A stretch of DNA of 64,000 bases, from contig NZ_JBJQIK030000003.1 in the NCBI RefSeq assembly GCF_045984285.3, forward strand, positions 186,001 to 250,000. The letters run 5' to 3'. The stretch is from Rugamonas sp045984285. Lineage in GTDB: Bacteria > Pseudomonadota > Gammaproteobacteria > Burkholderiales > Burkholderiaceae_D. Made by a program: the position numbers and the translations under genes. Below, in pieces: positions 35,194 to 43,686 of this stretch. Position 1 is the first letter of the stretch. Each line of letters begins with the position of its first letter. The notes under the pieces were generated by a model. It was not told where the DNA came from and made no database searches. It saw nothing but the letters and a program-made list of their open reading frames with translations.

Positions 35194-35207
35194 TTGCCAA
35201 GTGGCAA
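35194..35207. promoter_or_regulatory. Inverted repeat in the cyanophycin divergent region
   Basis: TTGCCA-AG-TGGCAA lies 25 bases before the ABC transporter start, inside the 223-base gap between it and cphA2. The rest of the gap is AT-richer than the genes and contains only a doubtful 60-codon frame. The repeat may be an operator controlling one or both directions. Confidence 0.4.
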
Positions 35208-35391
35208 GAAACATGAAACAGTGGGAAAATATAGGGTACGGCCTTAAAAAGCGGAACGCTAACACGATAAGGATGGCGAAGAAGGAAGCTGCTATTTACT
35301 GTATTCTTCAGCTATCAACTTTGACGATTTACGAAGAGGAAGGCCCAGCTTTTTGCGGAAGTATAAGCGCAAAAGGTATCAGAGCAAAAAC

Positions 35392-37569
35392 ATGACAAAG
35401 AAGAAAGACATTGAAGTGCTCCGCGTGACGCACCTGCGTGGGCCAAATATCTGGACTTATCGGCCGGTGATCGAAGCCTGGCTCGATATCGGCGAGCTGG
35501 AAAACTTCCCTTCGAACAAACTTCCTGGCCTGTACGAACGGCTGACGGCCATGCTGCCCAATCTGGTTGAGCACCGCTGCGGCGTGGGCGAGGTCGGCGG
35601 CTTCCTGGAGCGCCTGCGCGACGGCACCTATGCCGGCCATATCCTCGAACACGTGGTGCTGGAGCTGCAGAACCTGGCAGGCATGCGCACCGGTTTCGGC
35701 AAGACGCGCCAGACGGCCGAAGGCAGCGGCATTTACAAAATGGCATTCCGCACGCGCCAGGAGCAGGTGGGCCGCGCCGCGCTGGCTGCCGGCCGCGAAC
35801 TGCTGATGGCCGCCATCGAAGACCGGCCGTTCGACCTGGACGCTGCCGTGGCGCAGCTGACCGATATGGTGGAGTCGCTCTGCCTCGGCCCCAGCACGGC
35901 CAATATCGTGGATGCCGCGACCGACCGCAAGATTCCCCATACCCGCCTGACCGACGGCAACCTGGTGCAACTGGGCCATGGCGCGCGCCAGCGCCGCATC
36001 TGGACCGCGGAAACCGACCATACGAGCGCCATTGCCGAAGGCATTGCGAGCGACAAGGACATGACCAAGGACCTGCTGGCTGCCGTTGGCGTGCCGGTGC
36101 CCGAGGGCGTGCTGGTGCGCAGCGCGGACGAAGCATGGGAAGAAGCGCAGGACATCGGCCTGCCGGTTGCCGTGAAGCCGTATGACGGCAACCATGGCCG
36201 CGGCGTGTCGCTGAACCTGGGCACCGAAGCCGACGTGAAGGCCGCCTACCACATCGCCGTGCAGCGCGGTGGCAGCGAGAGCGTGATCGTGGAACGCTTC
36301 ATCGTGGGCGACGAACACCGCCTGCTGGTGGTCGGCCGCAAGGTGGTGGCCGCCTCCAAAGGCGAATCGCTGTGGGTGACCGGCGACGGCAAGCAGAGCG
36401 TGCAGGAACTGGTCGATACCCAGATCAACACCGATCCGCGCCGCGGCACCACCGAAGAATTCCCGCTCAATATCGTAGAGCCGCGCAAGTCCACCGAAGT
36501 GCAGCTGGACCTGCAGCGCCAGGGCCTGACGCCGGACTCCGTGCCGGAAGCGGGGCGCCGTGTGCTGATCCAGCTGAACGGGAATGTGGCCAACGACGTG
36601 ACCGACCTGGTGCATCCGGAAGTGGCCGAGATGGCCGCGCTGGCTGCGCGCACCGTAGGCCTGGACATTGCGGGCATCGACCTCGTGGTGCAGGATGTCT
36701 CGAAGCCCTTGCAGGAGCAGGGCGGCGCCGTGATCGAAGTGAACGCAAGCCCCGGCCTGCTGGCGCACCTGAAGCCTGCGGAAGGCGGCATTGCACGTCC
36801 TGTCGGCGCGGCGATTGTGGACCAGCTGTTTGCCGAAGGCGAAGACGGCCGTATTCCAATCGTCGGCGTGTCCGGCACCCGCCACACGGCGCTGATCGCG
36901 CGTATCACCGCGTGGCTGCTGCAGGTCAGCGGCCGTTATGTCGGCATGGCCAATGAAGAAGGCGTCCACCTGAACGGCCGCAAGGTGCCGCGCGGGCCGC
37001 TGAGCGAATGGGAATCCGGCCAGCGCCTGCTGCTGAACAAGAACGTGGAAGCCGCCGTTTTTGCCAACGGCAACCGCATGGTGCTGACCGAAGGTTATGC
37101 CTACGACAAGTGCCTGGTAGGCGTCGTCACCGACGCGCAGGGCCACGGCGAGCTGGGCGAGTTCTACATCAGCGAACAAGAACAGATGTTCAACGTGCTG
37201 CGCACGCAGGTGGACGTGGTGCTGCCGGAAGGCGCGGCCGTGCTCAATGCATCGGATGCGCAGGTGGCTGAAATGGCCGGATTGTGCGACGGTTCCGTGA
37301 TCTTCTACGGCACCGATGAACACGTGCCGGCGATTGCCGCCCAGCTGCAGGACGGCCAGCGCGCTGTATTCCTGCGCGCCGACGGCTACGTGATGGCTGA
37401 TGGCGCCGATGTGGTGGCAACGCTGCCGCTGAATTGTCTGCCGGAGAGCGAGTCCGGCTGCACCGAGGCCGTGCTGGCCGCCATTGGCACCGGCTGGGCG
37501 CTCGGCCTGCAGCCGGACCTGATCGGCGCCGCACTGCGCACGTTCGAGTGGAACACCAAGAATAACTAA
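35392..37569 (+). CDS. Cyanophycin synthetase paralogue with degenerate Mur-ligase P-loop (CphA2/CphA'-like)
   Basis: The protein is 725 aa. An N-terminal CphA domain (about 1-165, VTHLRGPNIWTYRPVIEAW) and an ATP-grasp domain (about 215-480, VAVKPYDGNHGRGVSLNLG; VIEVNASPGLLAH) are well preserved. The C-terminal half aligns with the Mur-ligase-like module of CphA, but the P-loop position reads GVSGTRHTA where true CphA has GTNGKTTT, and the domain is about 130 residues shorter. The second ATP site is therefore probably dead. Cyanobacterial CphA2, which also lacks that site, polymerises beta-Asp-Arg dipeptides; a similar role here is inference. It precedes full-length cphA by 15 bases. Confidence 0.9.
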   Translation: MTKKKDIEVLRVTHLRGPNIWTYRPVIEAWLDIGELENFPSNKLPGLYERLTAMLPNLVEHRCGVGEVGGFLERLRDGTYAGHILEHVVLELQNLAGMRTGFGKTRQTAEGSGIYKMAFRTRQEQVGRAALAAGRELLMAAIEDRPFDLDAAVAQLTDMVESLCLGPSTANIVDAATDRKIPHTRLTDGNLVQLGHGARQRRIWTAETDHTSAIAEGIASDKDMTKDLLAAVGVPVPEGVLVRSADEAWEEAQDIGLPVAVKPYDGNHGRGVSLNLGTEADVKAAYHIAVQRGGSESVIVERFIVGDEHRLLVVGRKVVAASKGESLWVTGDGKQSVQELVDTQINTDPRRGTTEEFPLNIVEPRKSTEVQLDLQRQGLTPDSVPEAGRRVLIQLNGNVANDVTDLVHPEVAEMAALAARTVGLDIAGIDLVVQDVSKPLQEQGGAVIEVNASPGLLAHLKPAEGGIARPVGAAIVDQLFAEGEDGRIPIVGVSGTRHTALIARITAWLLQVSGRYVGMANEEGVHLNGRKVPRGPLSEWESGQRLLLNKNVEAAVFANGNRMVLTEGYAYDKCLVGVVTDAQGHGELGEFYISEQEQMFNVLRTQVDVVLPEGAAVLNASDAQVAEMAGLCDGSVIFYGTDEHVPAIAAQLQDGQRAVFLRADGYVMADGADVVATLPLNCLPESESGCTEAVLAAIGTGWALGLQPDLIGAALRTFEWNTKNN

Positions 37570-37584
37570 TCGGGAATACAGGGA

Positions 37585-40155
37585 ATGGAAGTAATTCGTA
37601 CCCGCGCGCTGCGTGGACCAAATCTGTGGAGCCACCACACCGCGATCGAGGCCATCGTCTCCTGCACGCCGGAGGAAATGGCAGTCGACAAGCTGGAAGG
37701 CTTCGAAGTGCGCCTGCGCGCACGCTTCCCGCGCATCGCCCAGCTGCAGCCGGATGGCCATGCGGACGCCGTGCCGATGGTGCATGTGCTGGAGCTGACC
37801 GCACTGGCCTTGCAGGCCGAAGCGGGCTGCCCGGTGACTTTCAGCCGCACCACGCCCACCCTGGAAGAAGGCATTTTCCAGATGGTGGTGGAATACACGG
37901 AAGAAGAAGTGGGCCGCCTCGCCGTTGAGCTGGCGGAGAAGCTGATCAACGCCGCGCTGAAGGATGAACCGTTCGACCTGAACGCCGCGCTGACCGAACT
38001 GCGCGACCTGGACGAGGACGTGCGCCTTGGCCCGAGTACCGGCGCCATCGTGCATGCCGCCGTGGTGCGCAATATTCCTTACCGCCGCATGACCAGCGGC
38101 AGCATGGTGAGCTTCGGCTGGGGTTCGCGCCAGCGCCGCATCCAGGCTGCCGAAATGGACAGCACCAGCGCCATCGCCGAATCGATCGCGCAGGACAAGG
38201 AACTGACCAAGAAACTGCTGGACGCCGCAGGCGTGCCGGTACCTGTCGGCCGTGTCGCCGAGGATGCGGAAGACGCATGGAAGGCAGCACTGGAAATCGG
38301 CCTGCCGGTGGTGGTGAAGCCGAAGGACGGCAACCAGGGCAAGGGCGTTACCGTCAATGTGACCACCAAGGAGCAGATGACGGCCGCCTTCAACACGGCG
38401 CGCGAATTCCGCGACGATATCCTGGTCGAACGCTTCCTCGCTGGTCACGACTACCGCATGCTGGTGATCGGCAACAAGCTGATCGCCGCTGCGCGCCGCG
38501 ATCCTCCGCATGTGGTGGGCGATGGCGTGCACTCGGTGCGCGAGCTGGTGGAGATCGTCAATGCCGACCCGCGCCGCGGCAGCGGCCACGCTACTTCGCT
38601 GACCAAGATCCGTTTTGACGATATCGCGCTGGCGCGCCTCGCGCTGCAGGGCCTGCAGGCGGATTCGGTTCCGCCGCATGGCCAGCGCGTCATCCTGCGC
38701 AACAACGCCAACCTGTCGACCGGCGGCACTGCCACCGACGTGACCGACGACGTGCATCCGGAAGTGGCCGCACGCGCCGTGGAAGCGGCGCAGATGATCG
38801 GCCTCGATATCTGCGGCGTGGACGTGGTGGTGGACAGCGTATTGCGTCCTATCGAAGAACAGAACGGCGGCGTGGTGGAAGTGAACGCCGCGCCCGGCCT
38901 GCGCATGCACCTGTCGCCGTCCTACGGCAAGGGCCGTCCGGTGGGCGAGGCGATTATCTCCGCCATGTTCCCGGAAGGCGACGATGGCCGCATTCCCGTG
39001 ATCGCCGTTACCGGCACCAACGGCAAGACCACGACCGTGCGCCTGACCGCGCACATCCTGGCCTCGAGCGGCCTGCGCGTGGGCATGACCAATACCGACG
39101 GCGTCTACATCAATGGCCGCCAGACCGACAGCGGCGACTGCTCCGGCCCGCGCAGCGCGCGCAATGTGCTGCAGCATCCGGATGTGGATGCGGCAGTCTT
39201 TGAAACCGCGCGCGGCGGCATCCTGCGCGAAGGCCTGGCGTTCGACCGCTGCAAGGTGGCGGTAGTCACCAATATCGGCGCGGGCGACCACCTCGGCCTG
39301 AACTACATCACCACGGTGGAAGACCTGGCGGTGCTGAAGCGCGTGATCGTGCAGAATGTGGACAAGAACGGCATGGCCGTGCTGAACGCGACCGACCCGA
39401 TCGTGGCCGCAATGGCATCGAGCTGCAAGGGCAGGATTACCTTCTTCGGCGCGGACAAATACCATCCGGTGGTGGCCACCCATATCGCCCAGGGCAAGCG
39501 CACGGTGTATGTGGAGAACGGCCAGCTGGTGGCGGTGGAAGGCAAGTTCGAAGAACGCATTGCGCTGGCGGACGTGCCGATCACCCGCGGCGGCGCCATC
39601 GGCTTCCAGGTGGAGAACACCATGGCGGCGGTCGCGGCGGCGTGGGCCGCGGGCATCGACTGGCAGTCCATCCGCCTTGGCCTGGCCACCTTCACCACGG
39701 ACAGCCATAACGCGCCGGGCCGCTTCAATGTGTTCGACTACCGCGGCGCGACCGTGATCGCCGACTACGGCCATAACCCGGACGCCATGCTGGCCCTGGT
39801 GCAGGCGGTGGAAGCCATGCCGGCCAAGCGCCGCCTGGTGCTGATCTCCGGCGCCGGCGACCGCCGCGACGAAGATATCCGCCAGCAGACCGAGATCCTC
39901 GGCAAGTCCTTCGACGACGTGCTGCTGTACCAGGACCAGTGCCAGCGCGGCCGCGAAGACGGTGAAGTGATCGCGCTGCTGCGCGAGGGACTGGCGGGGG
40001 CGCCGCGCACCAGCTACGTGGATGAAATCGACGGCGAATTCATCGCTATCGACAAAGCACTGGCCCGCCTGAAAGACGGCGACCTCGCGCTGATCCTGGT
40101 GGACCAGGTGGAAGAAGCGCTGGCCCACCTTTCCAAACGCATCGCCGAAGGCTGA
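37585..40155 (+). CDS. cphA: Cyanophycin synthetase
   Basis: The protein is 856 aa, the usual length. It polymerises aspartate and arginine into multi-L-arginyl-poly-L-aspartate, a nitrogen store, with two ATP sites. Domains: N-terminal CphA domain (about 1-165), ATP-grasp (about 215-480; VVVKPKDGNQGKGVTVNV, VVEVNAAPGLRMH), Mur-ligase-like domain (about 480-855) with intact P-loop VTGTNGKTTTVRLTAHIL near 487 and the C-terminal IADYGHNPDAMLALVQA. No cyanophycinase (cphB) lies in the window. A terminator follows directly. It is in the same operon and frame register as the paralogue upstream. Confidence 0.97.
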   Translation: MEVIRTRALRGPNLWSHHTAIEAIVSCTPEEMAVDKLEGFEVRLRARFPRIAQLQPDGHADAVPMVHVLELTALALQAEAGCPVTFSRTTPTLEEGIFQMVVEYTEEEVGRLAVELAEKLINAALKDEPFDLNAALTELRDLDEDVRLGPSTGAIVHAAVVRNIPYRRMTSGSMVSFGWGSRQRRIQAAEMDSTSAIAESIAQDKELTKKLLDAAGVPVPVGRVAEDAEDAWKAALEIGLPVVVKPKDGNQGKGVTVNVTTKEQMTAAFNTAREFRDDILVERFLAGHDYRMLVIGNKLIAAARRDPPHVVGDGVHSVRELVEIVNADPRRGSGHATSLTKIRFDDIALARLALQGLQADSVPPHGQRVILRNNANLSTGGTATDVTDDVHPEVAARAVEAAQMIGLDICGVDVVVDSVLRPIEEQNGGVVEVNAAPGLRMHLSPSYGKGRPVGEAIISAMFPEGDDGRIPVIAVTGTNGKTTTVRLTAHILASSGLRVGMTNTDGVYINGRQTDSGDCSGPRSARNVLQHPDVDAAVFETARGGILREGLAFDRCKVAVVTNIGAGDHLGLNYITTVEDLAVLKRVIVQNVDKNGMAVLNATDPIVAAMASSCKGRITFFGADKYHPVVATHIAQGKRTVYVENGQLVAVEGKFEERIALADVPITRGGAIGFQVENTMAAVAAAWAAGIDWQSIRLGLATFTTDSHNAPGRFNVFDYRGATVIADYGHNPDAMLALVQAVEAMPAKRRLVLISGAGDRRDEDIRQQTEILGKSFDDVLLYQDQCQRGREDGEVIALLREGLAGAPRTSYVDEIDGEFIAIDKALARLKDGDLALILVDQVEEALAHLSKRIAEG

Positions 40156-40162
40156 TACGAAT

Positions 40163-40187
40163 AACCCGCCTGAAGGCGGGTTTTTTT
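40163..40187 (+). terminator. Rho-independent terminator after cphA
   Basis: AACCCGCC-TGAA-GGCGGGTT followed by seven T. The T-run overlaps the stop codon of the convergent LacI-type gene. A matching T-run is not present for the other strand. Confidence 0.92.
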
Positions 40188-41277
40188 ATGCTGCCAGCGA
40201 ATCGCGCACTGATGGCGCTATCCGCGCCGTGCCGCCGTCCACCAGCAGGGGCGGGAACACGCGTTTCTCCGCCTCGCCGCCATTCGATTCGATCAGCGCC
40301 GCCAGCATGTCTGCGGCGGCCTGCGCCATCTTCTGGATCGGCTGGCGCATTGTCGTGATGTTGTAGCTCGGCCAGCTGGCCGCTTCCACCGCATCGAAAC
40401 CGGTAATCGACATCTGGCCCGGCACATCGATGCCCAGCTCATGGCGCGCGCACTCGATGCAGCCGATCGCCATCAGGTCGTTGCCGCACATGACCGCATC
40501 CGGCGCATGCCCAAGCCGGCTGACGATCTCGCGCAGGCCACGCGCTCCGCTGGCATAGTCGAACTGCCCGGTCGCAATGACAGGGGGCGGCAGCCCGATC
40601 TCCGCCAGGTATTCAAGGGCGCCGCGCCGGCGTTCGCTGGCGATAGGCGATTCTTCAGGTCCCGTGATAAGGCCGAAACGGCGGTGGCCGGCCGCAGCAA
40701 GGTGCGCCGCCATCAGGCGGCCCGCTTCGTACTGGTCGCAGAACACCGAATTGACCTGTTGTTCGTGCAGGTTGCGGTTGAAGACCACCAGCGGCACCTG
40801 GCGGCGTTCGAACTCCTGCACCTGCTGTTCGCTCAATGCGGCCGCGGCGATCACGCCGTCCACCTGGTATTGCCAGACGCTGGAAAGGATCTGCTCGACG
40901 TCGGATTCATGCTGCGTGGTGAACAGCAGCACGCGTTTGCCGCGCCGCGTAATCTGCTGGCTCAGTTCCGCCAGCGCGCCCGGATGGTAGAGGATGACGA
41001 AATTCGAGATGATCAGCGCCACCATATTGGAGCGCCGCGTAATCAGGCTGCGCGCGGCGGCATTGGGAATATAGTCCAGCCCCGCGGCGGCCTTCATCAC
41101 GCGCGCGTAGGTCGATTTGGAGACACTGGCGCCCGGCTTGAAGCAGCGCGACACGGCGGATTGCGATACTCCTGCGAGCAGCGCCACATCATAGGAAGTG
41201 ACGCGGCGGTTTTCACGCAGGATGGCGGCCTTGTGTTCGGCCGCGGTGAGCGCTGGTTCGGGCTTGGTTTTTCTCAT
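40186..41277 (-). CDS. LacI-family transcriptional regulator
   Basis: The protein is 363 aa. A 25-residue basic leader precedes the helix-turn-helix (TSYDVALLAGVSQSAVSRCF, about residues 27-46) and hinge helix (YIPNAAARSLITRRSNMVAL). The sugar-binding-like effector domain fills the rest, with the typical MCGNDLMAIGCI and SITGFDAVEAASW segments. The HTH context resembles the GntR/IdnR side of the family. It is convergent with cphA and followed upstream by a tiny membrane gene, so no transport or sugar operon lies next to it to reveal the regulon. Confidence 0.92.
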   Translation of the reverse strand: MRKTKPEPALTAAEHKAAILRENRRVTSYDVALLAGVSQSAVSRCFKPGASVSKSTYARVMKAAAGLDYIPNAAARSLITRRSNMVALIISNFVILYHPGALAELSQQITRRGKRVLLFTTQHESDVEQILSSVWQYQVDGVIAAAALSEQQVQEFERRQVPLVVFNRNLHEQQVNSVFCDQYEAGRLMAAHLAAAGHRRFGLITGPEESPIASERRRGALEYLAEIGLPPPVIATGQFDYASGARGLREIVSRLGHAPDAVMCGNDLMAIGCIECARHELGIDVPGQMSITGFDAVEAASWPSYNITTMRQPIQKMAQAAADMLAALIESNGGEAEKRVFPPLLVDGGTARIAPSVRDSLAA

Positions 41278-41427
41278 GTCTCGGTGAAGCGCGCCTGGCG
41301 GCGCTATGGGCCAGCAGGGCCAGCGGGCGTTCGTTTTTCTTGTTGAGCATACCTTTCATCTTACTTGATGGCAATTATTTCTCGAATTCAAGGAATGAAC
41401 TGTCGCGTGCGCGCGACCGTGGCCTTG

Positions 41428-41556
41428 CTAGCCGAACAAGAATGCCAGCGCGCATACGATTGCCAGCAGCAGGGGCAGGGCAGCGGCGGCCCGACGATAG
41501 CGGCGGCGCTGGAGATGATGCAGGCTGGAGTGGTGGAGTGAGTCGGGCTTGGCCAT
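41428..41556 (-). CDS. Small single-TM protein, 42 aa
   Basis: I read this frame directly because it is below usual length cut-offs. It begins at ATG 41556 with GGGAGAG upstream at good spacing, and encodes a His/Arg-rich amphipathic N-terminus (HHSSLHHLQRRRYRR) and a hydrophobic helix (ALPLLLAIVCALAFLF) ending at TAG 41428. The arrangement (positive-inside N-terminus, C-out) is typical of small membrane proteins. A GTCGCG-TGCG-CGCGAC hairpin lies just beyond the stop. No function can be given; the remaining sequence of this 401-base gap holds only the yegD promoter. Confidence 0.5.
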   Translation of the reverse strand: MAKPDSLHHSSLHHLQRRRYRRAAAALPLLLAIVCALAFLFG

Positions 41557-41611
41557 GGCGCTCTCCCTTCGAGGCAAATGAGCAGCTTAGCGCCGTCCGC
41601 CATGCCGGTTT

Positions 41612-41641
41612 TTGATCGCGAACAAGCCGCTCTGCTAAAAT
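41612..41641 (+). promoter_or_regulatory. Sigma-70 promoter candidate for the YegD-type gene
   Basis: TTGATC (41612-41617), 18-base spacer, TAAAAT (41636-41641), 37 bases before the start codon. No heat-shock sigma-32 style sequence is evident to me. Confidence 0.55.
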
Positions 41642-41678
41642 ACCGCCCCTTTAGCGAAACAATCGAGGACACCTGTTG

Positions 41679-42929
41679 ATGGGCAACGCATGCGGCGTCG
41701 ATTTCGGCACTTCCAATTCCACCATGGGATGGGTGCGTCCGGGCCAGCAGACCATGCTGGTGCTGGAGGAGGGCAAGCCGACCCTGCCGTCCGTGGTGTT
41801 CTTCAATGCCGACGACGACGAGGTGAGCTACGGCCGCGCGGCACTGGCAGACTACCTGGCCGGCTACGAAGGCCGCCTGATGCGCTCCCTGAAAAGCCTG
41901 CTGGGCACCAGCCTGATGGATGGCCAGACCGAAGTGGCCGGCCGCTCCCTGTCCTTCCGCATGCTGCTGGCGCAGTTCATCGGCGAGCTGAAACGCCGTG
42001 GCGAACAGGCGGCCGGCCGCAGCTTCGACTCGGTGGTGCTGGGCCGCCCGGTGCACTTCATCGACGACGATGCGGTGGCCGACAAGGCCGGTGAAGACAC
42101 GCTGGCGGAGATCGCGCGCTCGGTCGGTTTCCGCCATATCGCCTTCCAGTACGAGCCGATTGCGGCGGCATTCGATTATGAATCGCAGATCGACCGCGAA
42201 GAGCTGGTGCTGATTGCCGACATCGGCGGCGGCACGTCGGACTTCTCGCTGGTGCGCCTGTCGCCCGGCCGCGCCATGAAGCCCGAGCGGCGCGACGATA
42301 TCCTCGCCACGGCGGGCGTGCACATCGGCGGTACCGATTTCGACAAATACCTGAGCCTTGCGGCCGTGATGCCGCTGCTCGGCTACGGCACGCAGCTGCT
42401 GAGCGGGGTGGAAGTCCCATCTAGCTACTACTTTAACCTCGCCACCTGGCACACCATCAACCTGGCCTACACGCGCAAGATGACGGCGCAGCTGGCGGAG
42501 CTGGTGCGCGATGCGAAGGAGCAGGACAAGATGCAGCGCCTGCAGGCCCTGATCGAAGACCGCGCCGGCCACTGGCTGGCGATGCAGGTGGAAGAAGCGA
42601 AGATCGGCCTGTCGTCGGAGGACAGCGTGGTGCTCGACCTTGACCGCCTGTCGCCGCCCGCAGCGCTGGATGTGCCGCGCCAGCTGTTCGGGCGCGCGAT
42701 CAGCCACCTGGTGGACGATGTGGGCAATACCGTTACCGGCATGCTGGCCGATGCCGGCGTGAGGCAGGAACAGATCGATACCATCTTCTTTACCGGCGGT
42801 TCAAGCGGCGTGGGCCTGCTGCGCGAACGTATCGGCGCCGTTGTGCCATCCGCGCGCAAGGTCGAAGGCGACCTGTTTGGCAGCATCGGCGCCGGACTTG
42901 CGCTCGACGCCGTACGCAAGTTCGCATAA
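41679..42929 (+). CDS. yegD: Hsp70-family protein, YegD type
   Basis: The protein is 416 aa. The actin-like ATPase fold motifs are seen: phosphate 1 VDFGTSNSTMGWV (residues 7-19), YEPIAAAFDYE, phosphate 2 LIADIGGGTSDFSLV (about 185), HIGGTDFDKYL, and the adenosine motif FFTGGSSGVGLLRERI near 370. It lacks the peptide-binding domain of DnaK, as YegD proteins do. ATG 41679 is preferred over the TTG one codon upstream. The function of YegD is poorly known. A DEDDh exonuclease gene starts 8 bases after it. Confidence 0.92.
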   Translation: MGNACGVDFGTSNSTMGWVRPGQQTMLVLEEGKPTLPSVVFFNADDDEVSYGRAALADYLAGYEGRLMRSLKSLLGTSLMDGQTEVAGRSLSFRMLLAQFIGELKRRGEQAAGRSFDSVVLGRPVHFIDDDAVADKAGEDTLAEIARSVGFRHIAFQYEPIAAAFDYESQIDREELVLIADIGGGTSDFSLVRLSPGRAMKPERRDDILATAGVHIGGTDFDKYLSLAAVMPLLGYGTQLLSGVEVPSSYYFNLATWHTINLAYTRKMTAQLAELVRDAKEQDKMQRLQALIEDRAGHWLAMQVEEAKIGLSSEDSVVLDLDRLSPPAALDVPRQLFGRAISHLVDDVGNTVTGMLADAGVRQEQIDTIFFTGGSSGVGLLRERIGAVVPSARKVEGDLFGSIGAGLALDAVRKFA

Positions 42930-42937
42930 GGAAGCAT

Positions 42938-43564
42938 ATGCTGGGCAAACCTATCGTCATGCTCGACTTCGAGACCACCGGCCTGTCGCCGGACATGGGC
43001 GACCGCATCACGGAAGTGGCGGCGCTGCGCATTGCCGATGGCAGGGTGGTGGAACGTTTTGTGTCGCTGGTGAATTGCGGCGTGCGCATTCCGCCGTTCA
43101 TCACCAGCCTGACCGGCATCTCGCAGCAGATGGTGGACACGGCGCCGCCCGCATCGGAAGTGGTGCCGCAACTGCTGGAATTCATCGGCGGCGATGCGTT
43201 GTCGGCCCATAACGCCAGCTTCGACGAGAAATTCCTGAAAGCGGAAAGTGCGCGCCAGGGCCTGGCGCCCTTGCACGAAGCGACGGTCTGCTCGCTCAAG
43301 CTGTCGCGCCGCGTCTTCCCGAAACTGCCGAGCTACAAGCTGGGCCAGCTCAGCGGCCAGCTGGGTATCCGCTTCCGCAGCGCGGCCCACCGGGCCGAAT
43401 CGGATGCGGAAGTGGCGGCGGAAGTACTGCTGCACATCGGCCGCCATATCGCGCAGCGCTACGGTATTGCGAGTGTCGATCCCGCGCTGCTGGTGTCCGT
43501 CAACAAGCTGGCGGCGGCCAAGGTGGATGCCTGGCTGCTGAAGCAGTCGCCGCAACCCGGCTGA
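42938..43564 (+). CDS. DEDDh 3'-5' exonuclease (DnaQ-like)
   Basis: The protein is 208 aa. ExoI MLDFETTGLSP (residues 8-18), ExoII HNASFDEKFLKAES (about 92-105) and ExoIII HRAESDAEVAAEV (about 150-162) give a complete DEDDh set. It is distinct from the dnaQ gene at 27.2 kb and lacks a helicase or GIY-YIG fusion, so it is probably an accessory single-strand exonuclease. It follows the Hsp70-like gene with 8 bases between and is ended by a terminator. Confidence 0.9.
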   Translation: MLGKPIVMLDFETTGLSPDMGDRITEVAALRIADGRVVERFVSLVNCGVRIPPFITSLTGISQQMVDTAPPASEVVPQLLEFIGGDALSAHNASFDEKFLKAESARQGLAPLHEATVCSLKLSRRVFPKLPSYKLGQLSGQLGIRFRSAAHRAESDAEVAAEVLLHIGRHIAQRYGIASVDPALLVSVNKLAAAKVDAWLLKQSPQPG

Positions 43565-43581
43565 GTCCGCAGCATTTCCCG

Positions 43582-43610
43582 AAGCCCGCCGGCAGAGCGG
43601 GCTTTCTTTT
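43582..43610 (+). terminator. Terminator after the exonuclease gene
   Basis: AAGCCCGC-CGGCAGA-GCGGGCTT followed by TCTTTT. This is a strong stem with an interrupted T-run. Confidence 0.82.
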
Positions 43611-43686
43611 GAGGTCCCTCAAACGGAGCAGCATATCGGTAGTTAAAATTTAAACAACATCGACGTGCTGGAGAGGGGGAGCTGGC

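Noticed and set aside
35342..35358. Sigma-54-like GG...GC sequence before cphA2
   Set aside because: The spacing between the GG and GC elements is off by one from the required distance and the GGCAC context is missing.
35329..40128. A 1599-codon open frame on the minus strand across both cyanophycin synthetase genes
   Set aside because: It is antisense to two clearly real genes that happen to share the same frame register. GC-rich third positions remove stops in that antisense phase, and the translation is a His/Gln/Arg/Ala-rich shadow.
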